Shown here one piece after another: positions 22,071 to 34,155 of a DNA stretch of 64,000 bases; position 1 is the stretch's first letter; every line of letters starts with the position of its first letter. The notes beneath the pieces were generated by a model. The model saw only the letters and a list, made by a program, of their open reading frames with translations, did no database searches and was not told the DNA's origin. Origin of the DNA: Astragalus membranaceus (lineage: Eukaryota > Streptophyta > Magnoliopsida > Fabales > Fabaceae); the NCBI GenBank assembly GCA_039519185.1, contig CM076846.1, positions 188,527,068 through 188,591,067 of the forward strand, in the 5' to 3' direction. The translations under genes and the position numbers were made by a program.

Positions 22071-23943
22071 ATGGCGCCATGGCTTCGTGACTCCTTCACC
22101 ACCAAGTATGGGAATCTCCTAAGTCTTCTGAATATCAAGGTACAAGCTGAAGCTCTCACTGCATTGGGCCAGTATTATGATCCACTATTACAGGGTTTCA
22201 CCTTTCAAGACTATCAGCTGGCCCCGATATGTGGAAAATATATTATGCTTCCCTCCAGAGAACCAAAAGCCATACCGATATGTGGAAAATTATCCTATAG
22301 CCGAAAAACTATCTGAAATATTGAAAGTTCCAACGCCAGACTTGGCCAAGAAGGTAATTGTAAAGAAGGGTGTAGAAGGTTTGACAAGGTGGTACTTGGA
22401 GAAAGAAGCCTCATTCTGCGCTGGTAAAGAAAATTGGGCTACATTCATGTACGTCTTTGCTCTCATCATCTCTATGGGGTCATTCTATTCCCAAATGACG
22501 ACGGCTATATTAATTACGCTGCGATTGATGTCTTCCTGGCATTCAAGCTCCGAGGACAAAGTCCCACCTCAGTCGTTCTTGCTGACGTATATTACACTAT
22601 TCACCAACGTCACAAAAACGATCAGGCTTGATTCTATGCTGTTTGCATGTATTGTATCGTTGGTTCACCTCTCACATCTTCAAAAGAAATCATCATATAG
22701 AGGTCAAGGGCCAGACAGAATGGGCCCAATACATCGCCGGCCTCAAAGGGAGTGATATTTCCTGGTATTCTCGGGACCAAAATATAGAAGGAATTGTCTA
22801 TCAGTGTGGTGATTTCCCAAATGTTCCCCTCATAGGGACTAAAGGCTACATTAACTATAATCCCGCCATTGCTTTGAGGCAGCTGGGTTATCCTATGATG
22901 AATCCACCCCCGGAAGAATCTTTATTCTCATTTGTGCTAGAGAAGAGGGGTTTAGAAGATCCTGATATGATAAGAAAGATTAGTCGGGCTTAGGGCAAAA
23001 TATCCAGCAAAGGTCATGAACTAGGACCCAGAGGTATTGATGCCAAAGAAAGTTACATTCAGTGGGTGAAACTCAGAGTCCAAGAAGTTGGGCTACCATT
23101 CCGTCTGGCAGTTCCAGTCGGCCCCGAGGTTCCTCCGCCTATCCCTATACTCAATGAAGATCTAGAAAGACTCCAAGTCGCCTTGTCCAAATCAGAACAA
23201 GAAAAGGCAGTCTTGCAAGCTAAATTAGAGAAAGTGCTCCAAGAAAATGCTGATTTGCAACGAGAAAGTGCCATGAAAAGAAAGCGCCTTGCTGAATATG
23301 ATGAAAGGGAACAGGCCGGGAAAGAAAAAATGCGCCGTCTGCAAGAAAGTCTCATGGGTGCAAACGAAGAGCTTAAAGTGCACAACCGAGAGAGAGACCG
23401 GGTTATAGACAATGCATATGTATGGGAAAAATAGTTGACCAAGTCTGCAGCGATTGAGAGAGACTACGAAGTCAACTCGAAGATATGAAATCTAAACTAG
23501 AGGGAATGACTGCTGAATGTGAGGGTAGGCTGGTAATTGAAAGAAAGGCCAGAGAGGTGATACAAAAGAAGCTTGAGGAGTATCAGGAAGCTTTGCAGGA
23601 AGAATGCAAGAAAACCATCGACTTGAAGGCTTATGCTGAATATCAAGACAAGATGTATGATGACCTCAACAAGGAACATGCGTTTTTGAAAGAGCATTAT
23701 GTGAAGCTGAATGACGACTATGAGTACTGGAGAAATAGGTTCTCACAGTTAGCTGGGCTAGTGAATGAAGCTGTCAGAGAGGTTCTCAGACGCCTAATAG
23801 AAGCAGACTTTGCCAGGGATGAAGACACGCCAGTCGAGATTACAAGATTCATTGATTTTTGTAAACGTCTTGTTGCTCTGTTAAAAATTAAAGGATGTTA
23901 CCCTGGTTTCATGGAAAAGGATGCAGTCCGCCAGTTTGCTTGA
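22071..23943 (+). pseudogene. Ogre ORF1 protein (DUF7745-like with coiled-coil tail), broken
   Basis: ORF1 is the extra 5' reading frame found in Ogre elements; its role is unknown. The N-terminal part has ALGQYYDP, a CFTF-like GFTFQDYQL, GLTRWYLEKEA, YGVILFPNDDGYI, VLADVYYTIH and CGDFPNVPLIGTKG, the signature order of the plant DUF7745 family. From about 23150 the frame becomes a long heptad-rich coiled coil (LQVALSKSEQEKAVLQAKLE and onward) ending KDAVRQFA. The frame changes near 22250-22290, 22475, 22625 and 23465, and has stops at 22991 and 23432. A local duplication of CCGATATGTGGAAAAT (22225 and 22268) marks the first break. The start Met at 22071 precedes the conserved domain directly. 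Confidence 0.75.
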
Positions 23944-24157
23944 TTTTTAAGACTCGTTTGTTCTGTTTCGAATTTTGAATCTATTTTTGTGTCCAATAGA
24001 AACTTACAATTTTCCTGACGTAACACGAAAGCATATATTTGCATTTCATCCACCTGCATTCATTCATGTACTTACGTCGAAAAAACTTGAAAAAAGAGAG
24101 TGAAATGGCAAGCTGGTTCATCAACATTGCTACCAGACTCGTTCTCAAGCGAAGAAA

Positions 24158-25565
24158 ATGGCCGAAGAGGATAATCAGCCTCTGAGAGAAGACATTGCAA
24201 AGCTGAAAGATCAAATGAGCGAGATGATGGTATTGAAAGATCAAATGGCCGAGCTCATGAAGCTCCTTGAGAGAAGAAATGCAGATGAAAATGCCTTGGC
24301 GGGGAATACTGAGAACAATGCTTCGAGCCTTCCTCCTCCTCCTCCTCCTCCTCCTACCAATGGCCCCCTTACGTTCTCCCAGCTGGTTATGCTCCTCCTA
24401 CCATGGAAGCCAATCCAGAGGACGAACCCTCGGGATTCGCTGGACCTTCAGCTCAAAATACAAATGCAGAAATACCGCGAGTTCCCTTCTCAAGTCCTGT
24501 GACTACACCACAAGTCATTCCACAGGGTTATACTCCGTCACCAGTAGTAATTCATCATGCTCCTACACCCAATTCGCACATCTTGAATGCGAACTCCGCT
24601 GCAATGCCAATGGTTTCTCCCCACTACAACATGAGAGGACCCTCTCACAACTACTCAATGGAGGACTCTCAGCCCAAGGAAAAATATCAGATGCTTGAAG
24701 AGCGCCTGAGAGCAATTGAAGGATCCAATGTCGGCGCAAGGGACGCGTACGACCTATGTCTCGTCCCAAATGTGGTCATCCCTCCTAAATTCAAGGTGCC
24801 AGACTTCGACAAATATAGAGGGTCAACCTGTCCAGCAAGCCATCTGACCATGTACTGCAGGAAAATGGCTGCATTCGCACATGATGACAAACTGCTCATC
24901 CACTACTTTCAAGACAGCCTAGCTGGGTCAGCTTCGAGCTGGTACATGCAGTTGGAACGTGCCCACATCCGATGTTGGAAAGACCTAGCAGCGCTTTTCT
25001 AAACCACTATAAGTACAACACTGATATGGCTCCCGATAGGACACAGCTGCAGAATATGGCGAAATGGGATAACGAGTCCTTTAAGGAATACGCTCAACGC
25101 TGGAGAGGGTTAGCAGCGCAAGTAGTACCACCTTTGCTGGAAAAAGAAATGGTATCAATGTTCATGGATACTTTGCAGTCGCCCTTCTACGACAGATTGG
25201 TAGGGAGTGTATCCTCGAGGTTCTCGGATATGATCATCCTAGGGGAAAGGTTAGAGAATGGTTTAAGGAATGGAAAGATTACACACAGCTTCACTGGAAC
25301 CAATAGCCAGAAAAAGCCTTTCGCTGGTTTTGCCAAACGAAAGTAGGGGGAAACTAACGCAATCACTGGATCCAGAAAATCCCCCTATAATAAACCGCCA
25401 CAAACCTACCAATTCCCTACTCAAACACCACCAGCCTCACCTCACCAAACCATTCCCAGCTACACATCACAAAATTACCCAGAGAGAAAGTTCGTCAAAT
25501 TTGACCCAACACCCATGTCATACACAGACCTGTTCAACCATCTTGTCAGTCACAACCTAATCACT
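24158..25565 (+). pseudogene. Ogre gag, N-terminal part, broken
   Basis: Capsid precursor of Ogre B. It opens MAEEDNQPLREDIAKLKDQM (a coiled coil), then a proline run, PHYNM, YDLCLVPNVVIPPKFKVPDF, SLAGSASSWYMQLE, NTDMAPDR and KEMVSMFMDTLQSPFYD, the usual Tat/Ogre gag order. Frames shift near 24385, after the CCT repeat, and near 24990, and a TAG interrupts at 25344. After FVKFDPTPMSYTDLFNHLVS the gene is cut by element G at 25565 and continues at 30336. It lies about 200 bases after ORF1. Confidence 0.85.
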
Positions 25566-25718
25566 TGATAAACTCCAATTTAGTGCATTTTTTTAGAGAT
25601 ATTTTTGAGTCACTTTTAGAGCAATTATATACTAGTTATATAAATCACTAACTTAGTTTGCTCTTTATTTTGCAGGAAGAAAGAAAATATGAAAGAGATA
25701 TAAAAGTCCATTTTAAAG

Positions 25719-25769
<51 letters not shown>

Positions 25770-26824
25770 AGAAGAGAAGAAAGGGCTTAAAAAAAAGGGA
25801 ATTGAAGAAGCCCAATTGCAATTGGAATCAAAAGGCCCATGGCCAAATGAAAAGAATTGATATGTTTGGCTTTCAAAACAAGTTAACTAAAAAAAGGATA
25901 ATAAAAAGCACACAGACAAATACGGAAAGGGAGAGCCGCGGCAATTAAGAGAAGACGCACCAACAGTACGCCGGCATAGTGGAGGAGGAAGATTTGGTAC
26001 CCGTTCTTGACACCGTGACAGAGCTTTGGAGCAGAAAAAGGAGACTGGAGACTCAGAATAATAATTTCTCTAATTTCCGGGTTATTTTTATCTCTGTAAT
26101 TCATGACTCTAATTTCTATTTTATTGTTCTTTATGATTTTGGATAGCTAAATCCTCTTCTAGGGTCTAGGTGGATCTTGCTTGATTAGAGACCTTTTTAT
26201 GTTCTAATTTCTGGTTTGGATTCCTGTTTTTATTTTAATTAATATTGTCCTACTGTTTTTATCACATGATTAGGATTAGCTACCCTTTGCATGTTTATAA
26301 TCAATTAGTTGATCAGCGACCGTACTGCAATTAGTTGGTGGACCTATAGGATAATTGGGGCTATAATTAGGGCATGACCAAACCATAATTTAGTCTTCCA
26401 ATCATTCAACCTTTTTGCTTTTTATGCTTTTCCTGAATTTAAATTCTTGCATGACCAAACGAGGGTTAATTTAGGAAAAAGAATATTAATCGCGAATGAC
26501 CAAACGGATTAATAGTTTTAGTAAAGGGATTGGTAATTAAGTAAAATAAGGAAATTCAGGTAGGATTAGACATAGGGGGAATCGAAGCTTGCAAGTGAAA
26601 CCGTGATCCTAGGCCTCTCTCCATTGAATTAATTCTTGCATTTTATTATTGTTATTTGTTTCTTTTTTTTTTAGTTTTTATAACCATCAAATTATTTGTT
26701 CGCCTAAACAATAAATAATCTTGATTAGTTTAGTACTTGTTAATTAATCCCTGTGGAGATGATAATCTTTTATACTACTTCTACGAAGGAGTACACTTGC
26801 TCTAAGTGTGTTTTTAACGCAACA
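25566..26824 (+). repeat. Element G 5' LTR
   Basis: Begins TGATAAACTCCAATTTAG and ends AACGCAACA before the primer site. It contains an (AT)n microsatellite at 25721-25767, which is about three units shorter in the 3' LTR (29741-29781). Confidence 0.88.
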
Positions 26825-26829
26825 AGTTT

Positions 26830-26848
26830 TTGGCGCCGTTGCCGGGGA
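26830..26848 (+). other. Primer binding site of element G (tRNA-Asp type)
   Basis: TTGGCGCCGTTGCCGGGGA, the standard Athila-type primer site, lies five bases after the LTR end. Confidence 0.88.
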
Positions 26849-27020
26849 TTAATTTAGCAATATTAAACGAAAAAGATTTTTATTGCTTTAGACATTTTTT
26901 TTATGCACTAGTTTTATTTTTTTATTTATCTTATTGAAAAAAAATACAAAAAAAAAAGCTATTAATACTTTCCCAAGAGACCGTTGCAGTTACCTTGTTT
27001 TGCAGAGAAAAGTCTAAATC

Positions 27021-28053
27021 ATGCTTAAAACTCTTGGAGACTACATTAGAGAGGCAGAGGCACAAAGAAATTTAGAGAAGTCATATTGGTATATGTCTCA
27101 ATGCCAGATTCAAATTTCTCCTTCTCCTTATGAACCTTATTCAGACTATTGGGATGACTATGAGCCACCTCCTTATTTCTCCCACTGGGATAATTATGAG
27201 TCACTACAAGTGCAAGGGCAAGAGGAGGAAAAGTCGGATGTCAATGAGGTCTTGGCCAAATTTATGCAGCAGACAAATGAAAAATTTGAAAGCTTGAAGG
27301 GAGCCATGAACAACAAATTTGAAAGCTTGGAGGGTCAAATTGGAGCCATGAACAACGAATTTGGAAGCCTGAAGGGTCAAATCTCAACTCTCATTGCTTT
27401 GTTATCTCAAGAGGCCCAAGAAACTCCTTCACAAACTAAGTCTACCCAAAATGAAGAAGCTGAGCAATACAAAGAAAGTATTCCTTCGAGAGATGAATGT
27501 GTCTCTACGGAATATAATCTGGAGGAAGAAGCTCTCAAGAAAGATGAGGAGACTCCTACTAAAGGGAGTCAAATCAAAATAGTAGCTCCTACTGAAGAGA
27601 GCATTTATGAGGACAGTGAGAAAGATCCCATGGTTCAGGATTTGGAGAAAGAGGAGAAAGCGCCCATTTTTGGGCAAATTGTTTTAACCATTGGTGATGC
27701 TGTGATAGAGGTTAACAGGGGAAAGGTAACTTTAAGGAGTGGTAAAGAAGATGATGTTATTAAAGCTTTAAATTCCAATGAAAATTTCACTTGTTTAACT
27801 TCTCCTTATTTTGATGATGTGGTTGAAACTAGCATTTTTTGTGAATTAAAGATGCAGGACCTTTTGGAAAAAAATTCTTATTTTGCAGAATCCTAGCATA
27901 GTGGTGGATGGAGATAAAATAAAAATTTCACCATCCTTTGAAGTTCATCCACCACGTGGAAAAAGAAAGAATAATGTGAACCACATTGTTAGAAAGCTAA
28001 GAAGGTGTACTGCGTTAGATGTTAAATTTTCTCTTGGAGAGCCACCTGATTAA
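27021..28053 (+). pseudogene. Gag-like/residual polyprotein of element G
   Basis: A 291-codon frame (27021-27896) starts MLKTLGDYIREAEAQR. It has an acidic, Tyr/Pro-rich N-terminus (SPYEPYSDYWDDYEPPP), then three heptad-like repeats of KFESLKGAMNN / GQIGAMNNEF forming a coiled coil (residues about 90-130), a long acidic linker, and GKVTLRSGKE, the linker motif at the Athila gag-protease junction. One extra base in the A7 run at 27868-27874 shifts the frame. The next frame continues PSIVVDGDKIKI to VKFSLGEPPD and stops at 28051, resembling the very end of Athila pol. Hence gag and pol cores were deleted and their edges fused. Function is unknown; it may be a defective structural protein. Confidence 0.6.
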
Positions 28054-28087
28054 AGCACTAACTATCGTCAGGCTCACGACGTTAAAC

Positions 28088-28113
28088 AAGCGCTTCGCAG
28101 GAGGCAACCTGTG
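28088..28113 (+). other. Athila post-ORF hairpin, copy 2 (element G)
   Basis: AAGCGCT (28088-28094) is followed by CGCAGG-AGGCAA-CCTGTG (28096-28113), a 6-bp stem with one G-U pair. It lies 35 bases after the last stop. Confidence 0.7.
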
Positions 28114-29585
28114 TATTATTTTCAGTTATTTTTACTTTTAATTTGTTTTGTTTTGGTTTTAGGAATAAGCTCAGACTGCAAGCTCTCTCATTTATTTATT
28201 TTTGTGCCAATTTGATATTTTGCATTGAGGACCATGCTTTAGGCTAGTGTGAGGGAGGAGAGTTTAACTTTGTCAATTCATCTCTATTAATGCATATACC
28301 CACTACATGTGTTGATAGCATTTTTTCTGGCTAGTTTTGGATATAAAATTGAAAAAAATAGAGATTTTTCCTTTAGGGGATCCCATAATTAATTTACTTG
28401 ACAGACTTGTGCATAATTGTAACTGTGAGGATGTCCTTAGGAAGCTGATAATTAGCATATGTGCCTGTTGAGTACTTTTTGTGAACTAGCTTCTAAATGT
28501 GAGATCCGAGCCTTCATAAGGGGATTGATACTAAATCATAAATTCTTACCCCTTTTCTTTCTATGAGTGTGTTTCCCAATCTGCTACATTCTAGAATTTG
28601 TCTTTTGACCATTTCAAGGCGAAAATTGATTTGCATCATGTAAAAAGATTTGGGAAATTTAGGTATTTTTCTGGCCTCAGAGTTGTTTGTTGAATTTATC
28701 CATTAGTTGCCCCCTTTGAGCTTATTTGTTATATTTTTTTCTTTGGTACCCAGATATAATTTTTTTTTTTTTGTGTTTGTGGTAACCATTTGGAATTAAA
28801 TGTGGAGCAACTATTGAAAATTACAATTTCGTCCAATACTTTTAGTTGTCTATCTTGTCAGGATGAAGAAAAAAAAACAAAATAGGAGTTTTCATGTACT
28901 TACCGTTTCCTCCAAAAAAAATGAAAAAAAAAAGGGAAAGCAAGAAGGAGGAAAAGGCACAACAAAAGAATGAAAGAGCCAAAGGGCAAATACAAAAAAA
29001 AAACAACAAAAGAGTCTACTCAAGAGAAAAAGAAAATCAAAAAGAGTTGACTCAATAGAAAAAGAATGAAGAAGGAAGTGAAATTAATTTGGAGTTTGGG
29101 CAAAATTTGTAAATTAGATAGGAGCTCCATATTTGGTTTCAAATGTTACTATTTATTTCCTTTTTTTAGCCCTTTGATTTTCCCTTTCTTCTTATTTCCT
29201 ACCCTGCTCGACTAAACCTTGGCCTCATTACCACCCATGAAACCCTATCTTTTGCATGCATGTGAACTATTTAGTGGAGATTTGGTCAAATTACAAACAT
29301 ATGGTAATGTGCATTTTGTTGAAACTTGAGTGTATACTTTCCCTAGTCCCTAAACACTTAGAGAGATTGTGAGCGAGTGCCATTGTTCACAAAAATGTAT
29401 TCTTCAGGGACATGAGCCTCTAATTGGGCAACCTTTTGACACCTCATTTGTGCTATATTGTCTATTCTCTGTCATTGGGCTTTTACTTTTGGATCCCTTA
29501 TTTACTTGTCTCTGTTATCTATTTGAAAAATTTATTGAGCCAAAAAATTTGCTTGAGGCCAAGCAAAGGTTAAGTGTGGGGGAGT
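28114..29585 (+). other. Element G 3' untranslated region
   Basis: No gene is seen. It holds an unusual A/G-rich tract (about 28862-29070: AAAAAAAGGGAAAGCAAG and similar) and ends with the purine tract GTGTGGGGGAGT at 29574-29585. The 100-codon frame at 29369-29671 runs into the LTR and is not convincing. Confidence 0.6.
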
Positions 29586-29738
29586 TGATAAACTCCAATT
29601 TAGTGCATTTTTTTAGAGATATTTTTGAGTCACTTTTAGAGCAATTATATACTAATTATATAAATCACTAACTTAATTTGCTCTTTATTTTGCAGGAAGA
29701 AAGAAAGTATGAAAGAGATATAAAAGTCCATTTTAAAG

Positions 29739-29783
<45 letters not shown>

Positions 29784-30335
29784 AGAAGAGAAGAAAGGGC
29801 TTAAAAAAAAGGGAATTGAAGAAGCCCAATTGCAATTGGAATCAAAAGGCCTATGGCCAATTGAAAAGAATTGATATGTTTGGCTTTCAAAACAAGTTAA
29901 CTAAAAAAAGGATAATAAAAAGCACAGAGACAGATACGGAAAGGGAGAGCCGCGGCAATTGAGAGAAGACGCACCAACAGTACGCCGGCATAGTGGAGGA
30001 GGAAGATTTGGTACCCGTTCTTGACACCGTGAGAGAGCTTTGGAGCAGAAAAAGCAGACTGGAGACTCAGAATAATAATTTCTCTAATTTCCGGGTTATT
30101 TTTATCTCTGTAATTCATGACTCTAATTTCTATTTTATTGTTCTTTATGATTTTGGATAGCTAAATCCTCTTCTAGGGTCTAGGTGGATCTTGCTTGATT
30201 AGAGACCTTTTTATGTTCTAATTTCTGGTTTGAATTCCTGTTTTTATTTTAATTAATATTGTCCTATTGTTTTTATCACATGATTAGGATTAGCTACCCT
30301 TTGCATGTTTATAATCAATTAGTTGATCAGCGACC
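29586..30335 (+). repeat. Element G 3' LTR, truncated
   Basis: Matches the first 750 bases of 25566-26824 and then stops at CAGCGACC, replaced by Ogre gag sequence. Confidence 0.88.
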
Positions 30336-31301
30336 TTCCGATGAGACCTCTTCGGCCTCCTTTCCCCAAAGGCTACGAACCAAATGCTACCCGTGGGTTC
30401 CACGCTGGAGCAGCCGGGCATTCCACTGAAAACTGCAAAGCATTGAATATGTGGTACAAGGCCTGATTGAATCCAAATGGCTGAATTTCGAAGAAGGCGG
30501 CCCAAATGTTGCCACTAACCCTCTACCAGGGCACGAGAACTCCTCTGTTAATGCTGTTGGAAATTTTGAAGGAGAGTTCTTAACCAGAAAGGTGGAAGAT
30601 ATCAGTACACCTCTAAACACTATCCATGCTGAATTGTGCCACTTCGGAGTTGTTATGAAGGGATGCGCGGGAAAAGATTCGTGTACTGACCCTCGCTGTG
30701 CTGGGACATGCGAAGCATTCAAGCCAGTCCTTCAAGACTTAGTGAACCGACATATAATACAAGTGAGTTTTCAAAAGGGGGAGGAGCATGTCTCGACTCT
30801 CCTATCGAGTAATGGCCAGAACAAGGATACCCGGAAGCCGCTAGAGATCCGCTATACTAAGGACTCGAAGTCGTCCCTGGATATGCCTAAAACAATCATT
30901 ATTCAAGGGCCAACTCCCTTCTCCTACAAGGACACCAAAGCAGTACCGTGGAATTACAGCGTGAAAGTTCAAGTGAAAGATCCTCAGAACAGCCCTGATG
31001 TCATTAACATCTCATGGGTTAGTGGAATGACTCGTAGTGGGCGCATCTATAACCCCAAAAGAGTTGGCGGAGGGAAATCAAGAGAAGAAGAAGAAAGAGC
31101 CCGCAAGGGCAAAGACAAAGAAGTAGAACCTGTTGATAAGAATGTAGGCCAAAAGACACTATCTGAACAGGAATCCGGTGAATTCTTGAAACCTATGAGG
31201 CAGAGTGAGTATAAGGTGGTTGATCAGCTGAATCAGACCCCTGCCAAGATATCTCTGTTATCGTTATTGCTCTGCTCAGAAACTCATCATGCGGCGTTGA
31301 T
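30336..31301 (+). pseudogene. Ogre gag, C-terminal part
   Basis: Gag resumes with PMRPLRPPFPKGYEPNA and the nucleic-acid-binding knuckle region FHAGAAGHSTENC. The Cys that normally opens the knuckle reads as Arg here (TRGFHAG). A frameshift near 30437 leads into VQGLIESKWLNFEE and a long frame to 31308 with CAGKDSCTDPRC, a PWNYSV segment, and ISLLSLLLCSE at the junction to protease. It is separated from its N-terminal part only by element G. Confidence 0.85.
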
Positions 31302-32353
31302 AAGGTACTGAATGAGGCCCATGTCACTCACGATATCACAGTGGGTCAGTTTGATGGGATCGTTGGGAATATTGCTGCAAGTAATTACCTTACCTTTACT
31401 GATGACGAGATTCCAGCCAAAGGGAGAGGTCACAACAGAGCCTTGCACATCTCCGTGAAATGTGGAGAATACTCACTTGCTCGAGTGCTCATTGACAATG
31501 GATCGTCCTTGAATGTGTTACCCAGATCAACCATATGGAAAAGTTGCATGTGGATTGTTCATACATGATTGGTCAGGGCCTTTGATGGATCGAAAAGGGA
31601 AGTCATCGGAGAGATGGAGTTACCTGTACAGGTAGGTCCAGAAGTCTTCGTAGTGACCTTCCAGATAATGGATATCACCCCATCCTACAGTTGTCTTTTG
31701 GGAAGACCATGGATACATTATGTCGGGGCTGTCCCCTCCTCTCTACATCAGAAGCTTAAATTCATAGTGAACAATAAGCTAGTAGTTATTTTCGGTGAGG
31801 AGGAAATGCTAGTGAATAGGTCGTCTGGTGCCCGCTGCAGTGAGGCTGCCGAAAAATCGCTTGAGACTGCCTTCCAAGCATTAGAAATTGCAAATGCCAC
31901 CTGTGAGGGAGGAATCCTTCCATTGAAGCCTAAACTGTCTAAGACTGCCATAATGATTGCTAAAGTCATGGTAGGCAAAGGTTACCAAGCTGGAAGCGGC
32001 TTAGGGAAGACCGAACAAGGAATACTGGCACCGATACAACTGCAGGGGAACAAAGACAGACGTGGGATAGGATACTGGCCTGGTCGCGCTGACAAGAGAA
32101 GAATAGCTGAGGAATAGAAGGAGCGGAGGTTAGCCAAGCTTGAAGGTAGAGAGGCAAGTATGAAGAAGATCATCATCGGCGACATCAAGTTAAACTTTCA
32201 GAGCGCGGCAATGCTGAATCCAAATCAGATTGCAGCCATTGAAGATGATCTAAATGCTGAAGATGGCGTCGTCAGTCTCGTGCGCTCTTGTCCTGCAAGT
32301 GAAAAGCTTAATAATTGGGAGATTGTTGACTTCCCCGTAGTTTTTAGTCCAAA
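31302..32353 (+). pseudogene. Ogre protease with G-patch domain, first coding exon end
   Basis: A retropepsin-type aspartic protease that would cut the polyprotein. It begins KVLNEAHVTHDITVGQFDGIV, reaches the active-site motif VLIDNGSSLNVLP, and later the flap-side CLLGRPWIH. The stretch around 31545-31570 is garbled and holds a stop (31566-31568). A G-patch follows (MVGKGYQAGSGLGKTEQGI), an RNA-binding module known beside proteases in Tat elements. A TAG interrupts at 32115. The frame ends FPVVFSPK at 32354, where an intron donor begins. Confidence 0.82.
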
Positions 32354-32559
32354 GTAATTTTCCTGTAATGCAATCCTTTGGCTCTGCCCAAGGCCTTAGG
32401 ACATTTCATTAGGGCACACATGTTTTCTTTTCAGTATCAGTATTAATGAAACGTTATTTTGAATTCTCAAATGAATTTCAGTTTTCCTTTTTCTCTTTTC
32501 ATTCGCTTTTGTCTTTTCTTTTATTCGTTTTTCATTCCGTCAATTTCCGCTAAATGCAG
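32354..32559 (+). other. Ogre intron between protease and RT
   Basis: A donor GTAATT at 32354 and acceptor TGCAG ending at 32559 enclose 206 bases with a long T/C-rich tract before the acceptor. Joining the flanks restores one Lys codon (AA + A) and links SPK directly to SEKIIIE in a single frame. Ogre elements are known to carry a spliced intron here. Confidence 0.8.
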
Positions 32560-34155
32560 ATCTGAAAAAATTATCATTGAAAATAACGACGCCGATAACT
32601 CATGTTGTAACTTTGATCACCCTATTAATCAATCTGAGGAAGATGTTGAAGATAACTGGGAAACCCCTCCAGAGTTGATGAGAATGATGGAACAAAAGGA
32701 TAAGGTGATTCAGTCCCACGAGGAATCGACTGAAACGATTAACTTGGGCATAGAAGAAGATAAGAGAGAGGTCAAAATCGGCACTACAATGAAAGACAGC
32801 GAACGGGAGAAGCTATTACGACTTTTATTCGAATATGTCGACGTCTTCGCATGGACATATCAAGACATGCCCTGACTAGACACTAACATAGTCAAACACA
32901 AACTGCAAGTAAAATCCGAATGCCTGCCGGTAAGACAGAAATTATGAAGAATGAAGCCGGATATGTCACTGAAAATCTGAGATGAGGTTAAGAAGCAATT
33001 CGATGCTGGGTTCTTAGCAGTAGCCAAATACTCTCAATGGGTAGCCAACATTGTTCCAGTTCCAAAGAAAGATGGGTAGGTTCAGATGTGTGTCGATTAT
33101 CGAGATTTGAACAGAGGAAGCCCTAAAGATGATTTTGCTTTGCCTCACATTGATGTCCTGGTAGATAGCACAGCACAACACTCTCTCTTCTCCTTCTAGG
33201 ATGGATATTCCGGATACAACCAAATCAAGATGTCCCCTGAGGATATGGAGAAAACCACCTTCATCACTCTCTGGGGTACCTTTCTGTTACAAAGTAATGC
33301 CATTCGGACTGAAGAATGCTGGTGCAACTTACCAAAGGGCAATGGTAGCGTTATTCCATGATATGACGCATAAAGAAATAGAGGTCTACGTGGACGACAT
33401 GATTGCAAAATCCAGGACTGAAGAAGAACATGTTGTCAATCTGCAAAAACTCTTCGAGCGTCTGAGGAAGTTCAAACTCAGATTAAATCCTGCCAAATGC
33501 ACTTTCGGTGTAAGATCAAGAAAGCTGTTGGGTTTCATAGTCAGAGGTTTGTGGATTCTTGGGAAGATTGAATTACATTTCCAGATTCATATCCCAATTA
33601 ACAGCCACCTGTGAGCCTATCTTCAAATTATTGTGCAAGAACCAAGAAACGAAGTGGAATGATAACTACCAAGAAGCCTTTGAGAAGATCAAGAGGTATC
33701 TCCAAAATCCACCGGTTCTAATGCCACCTGAATCTGGCAGACCTCTCATCTTGTACTTAACAGTGCTAGACAAATCAATGGGTTGTGTGCTGGGGAAACA
33801 TGACAAGTCCGGAAGGAAAGAGCATGCCATTTACTATCTAATCAAGAAGTTCACTAACTGCGAGACAAGATACTCATTGTTGGAAAAAATGTGTTGTGCT
33901 TTGGCCTGGGCTGCACGCCATCTGAGGCAGTATATGCTAAGCCATACTACTTGGTTGGTATCTAAAATGGATCCAATCAAATACATCTTTGAAAAACCCG
34001 CACTCACAGGGAGAATTGCTCGCTTACTACTATCTGATTACGACATCTTGTATGTCACTCAAAAGCAATCAAAGGTAGTGCATTGGTTGAATACTTGGCG
34101 CACCAACCCATTGAGGATTACCAATCAATGCAATGTGATTTCCTAGATGAAGATA
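32560..34155 (+). pseudogene. Ogre reverse transcriptase and first RNase H, broken
   Basis: The RT copies element RNA to DNA. The N-terminal linker (ETPPELMRMMEQ) and YVDVFAWTYQDMP are followed by QWVANIVPVPKKDG, CVDYRDLNR, DGYSGYNQIKM, MPFGLKNAGATYQRAM and the catalytic VYVDDM. In-frame stops lie at 32873, 32945, 32978, 33077 and 33197. The frame changes near 33285. After LLGFIV (about 33545) a deletion joins to the thumb region SRFISQLTATCEPIFKLL. The Ty3-type RNase H follows (LYLTVLDKSMGCVLGKHD, EKMCCALAWAARHLRQYM, PALTGRIARLLL) to about 34080, where another shift leads into the next domain. Confidence 0.85.

Larger units (their letters stand above)
25566..30335 (+). mobile_element. Non-autonomous Athila-type element G inside Ogre gag
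   Basis: Direct LTRs at 25566-26824 and 29586-30335 flank an internal region with a tRNA-Asp-type primer site, one gag-like frame, an AGGCAA-loop hairpin and a GTGTGGGGGAGT polypurine tract. There is no protease, RT or integrase. The 3' LTR stops at CAGCGACC, about 500 bases short of its 5' partner, and Ogre gag resumes at once. The insertion has therefore lost its right end, and no target duplication can be scored. Confidence 0.88.

Noticed and set aside
22434..22755. Separate small genes in the Ogre ORF1 region
   Set aside because: The overlapping frames are consecutive pieces of one ORF1 broken by indels, as the order of conserved motifs shows.
23059..23442. 127-codon minus-strand frame
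   Set aside because: It is the antisense of the ORF1 coiled coil, a common by-product of Glu/Lys-rich coding sequence.
29369..29671. 100-codon hydrophobic frame that looks like a membrane protein
   Set aside because: It crosses the polypurine tract and enters the element G LTR, so it cannot be a normal gene; no homology recognised.
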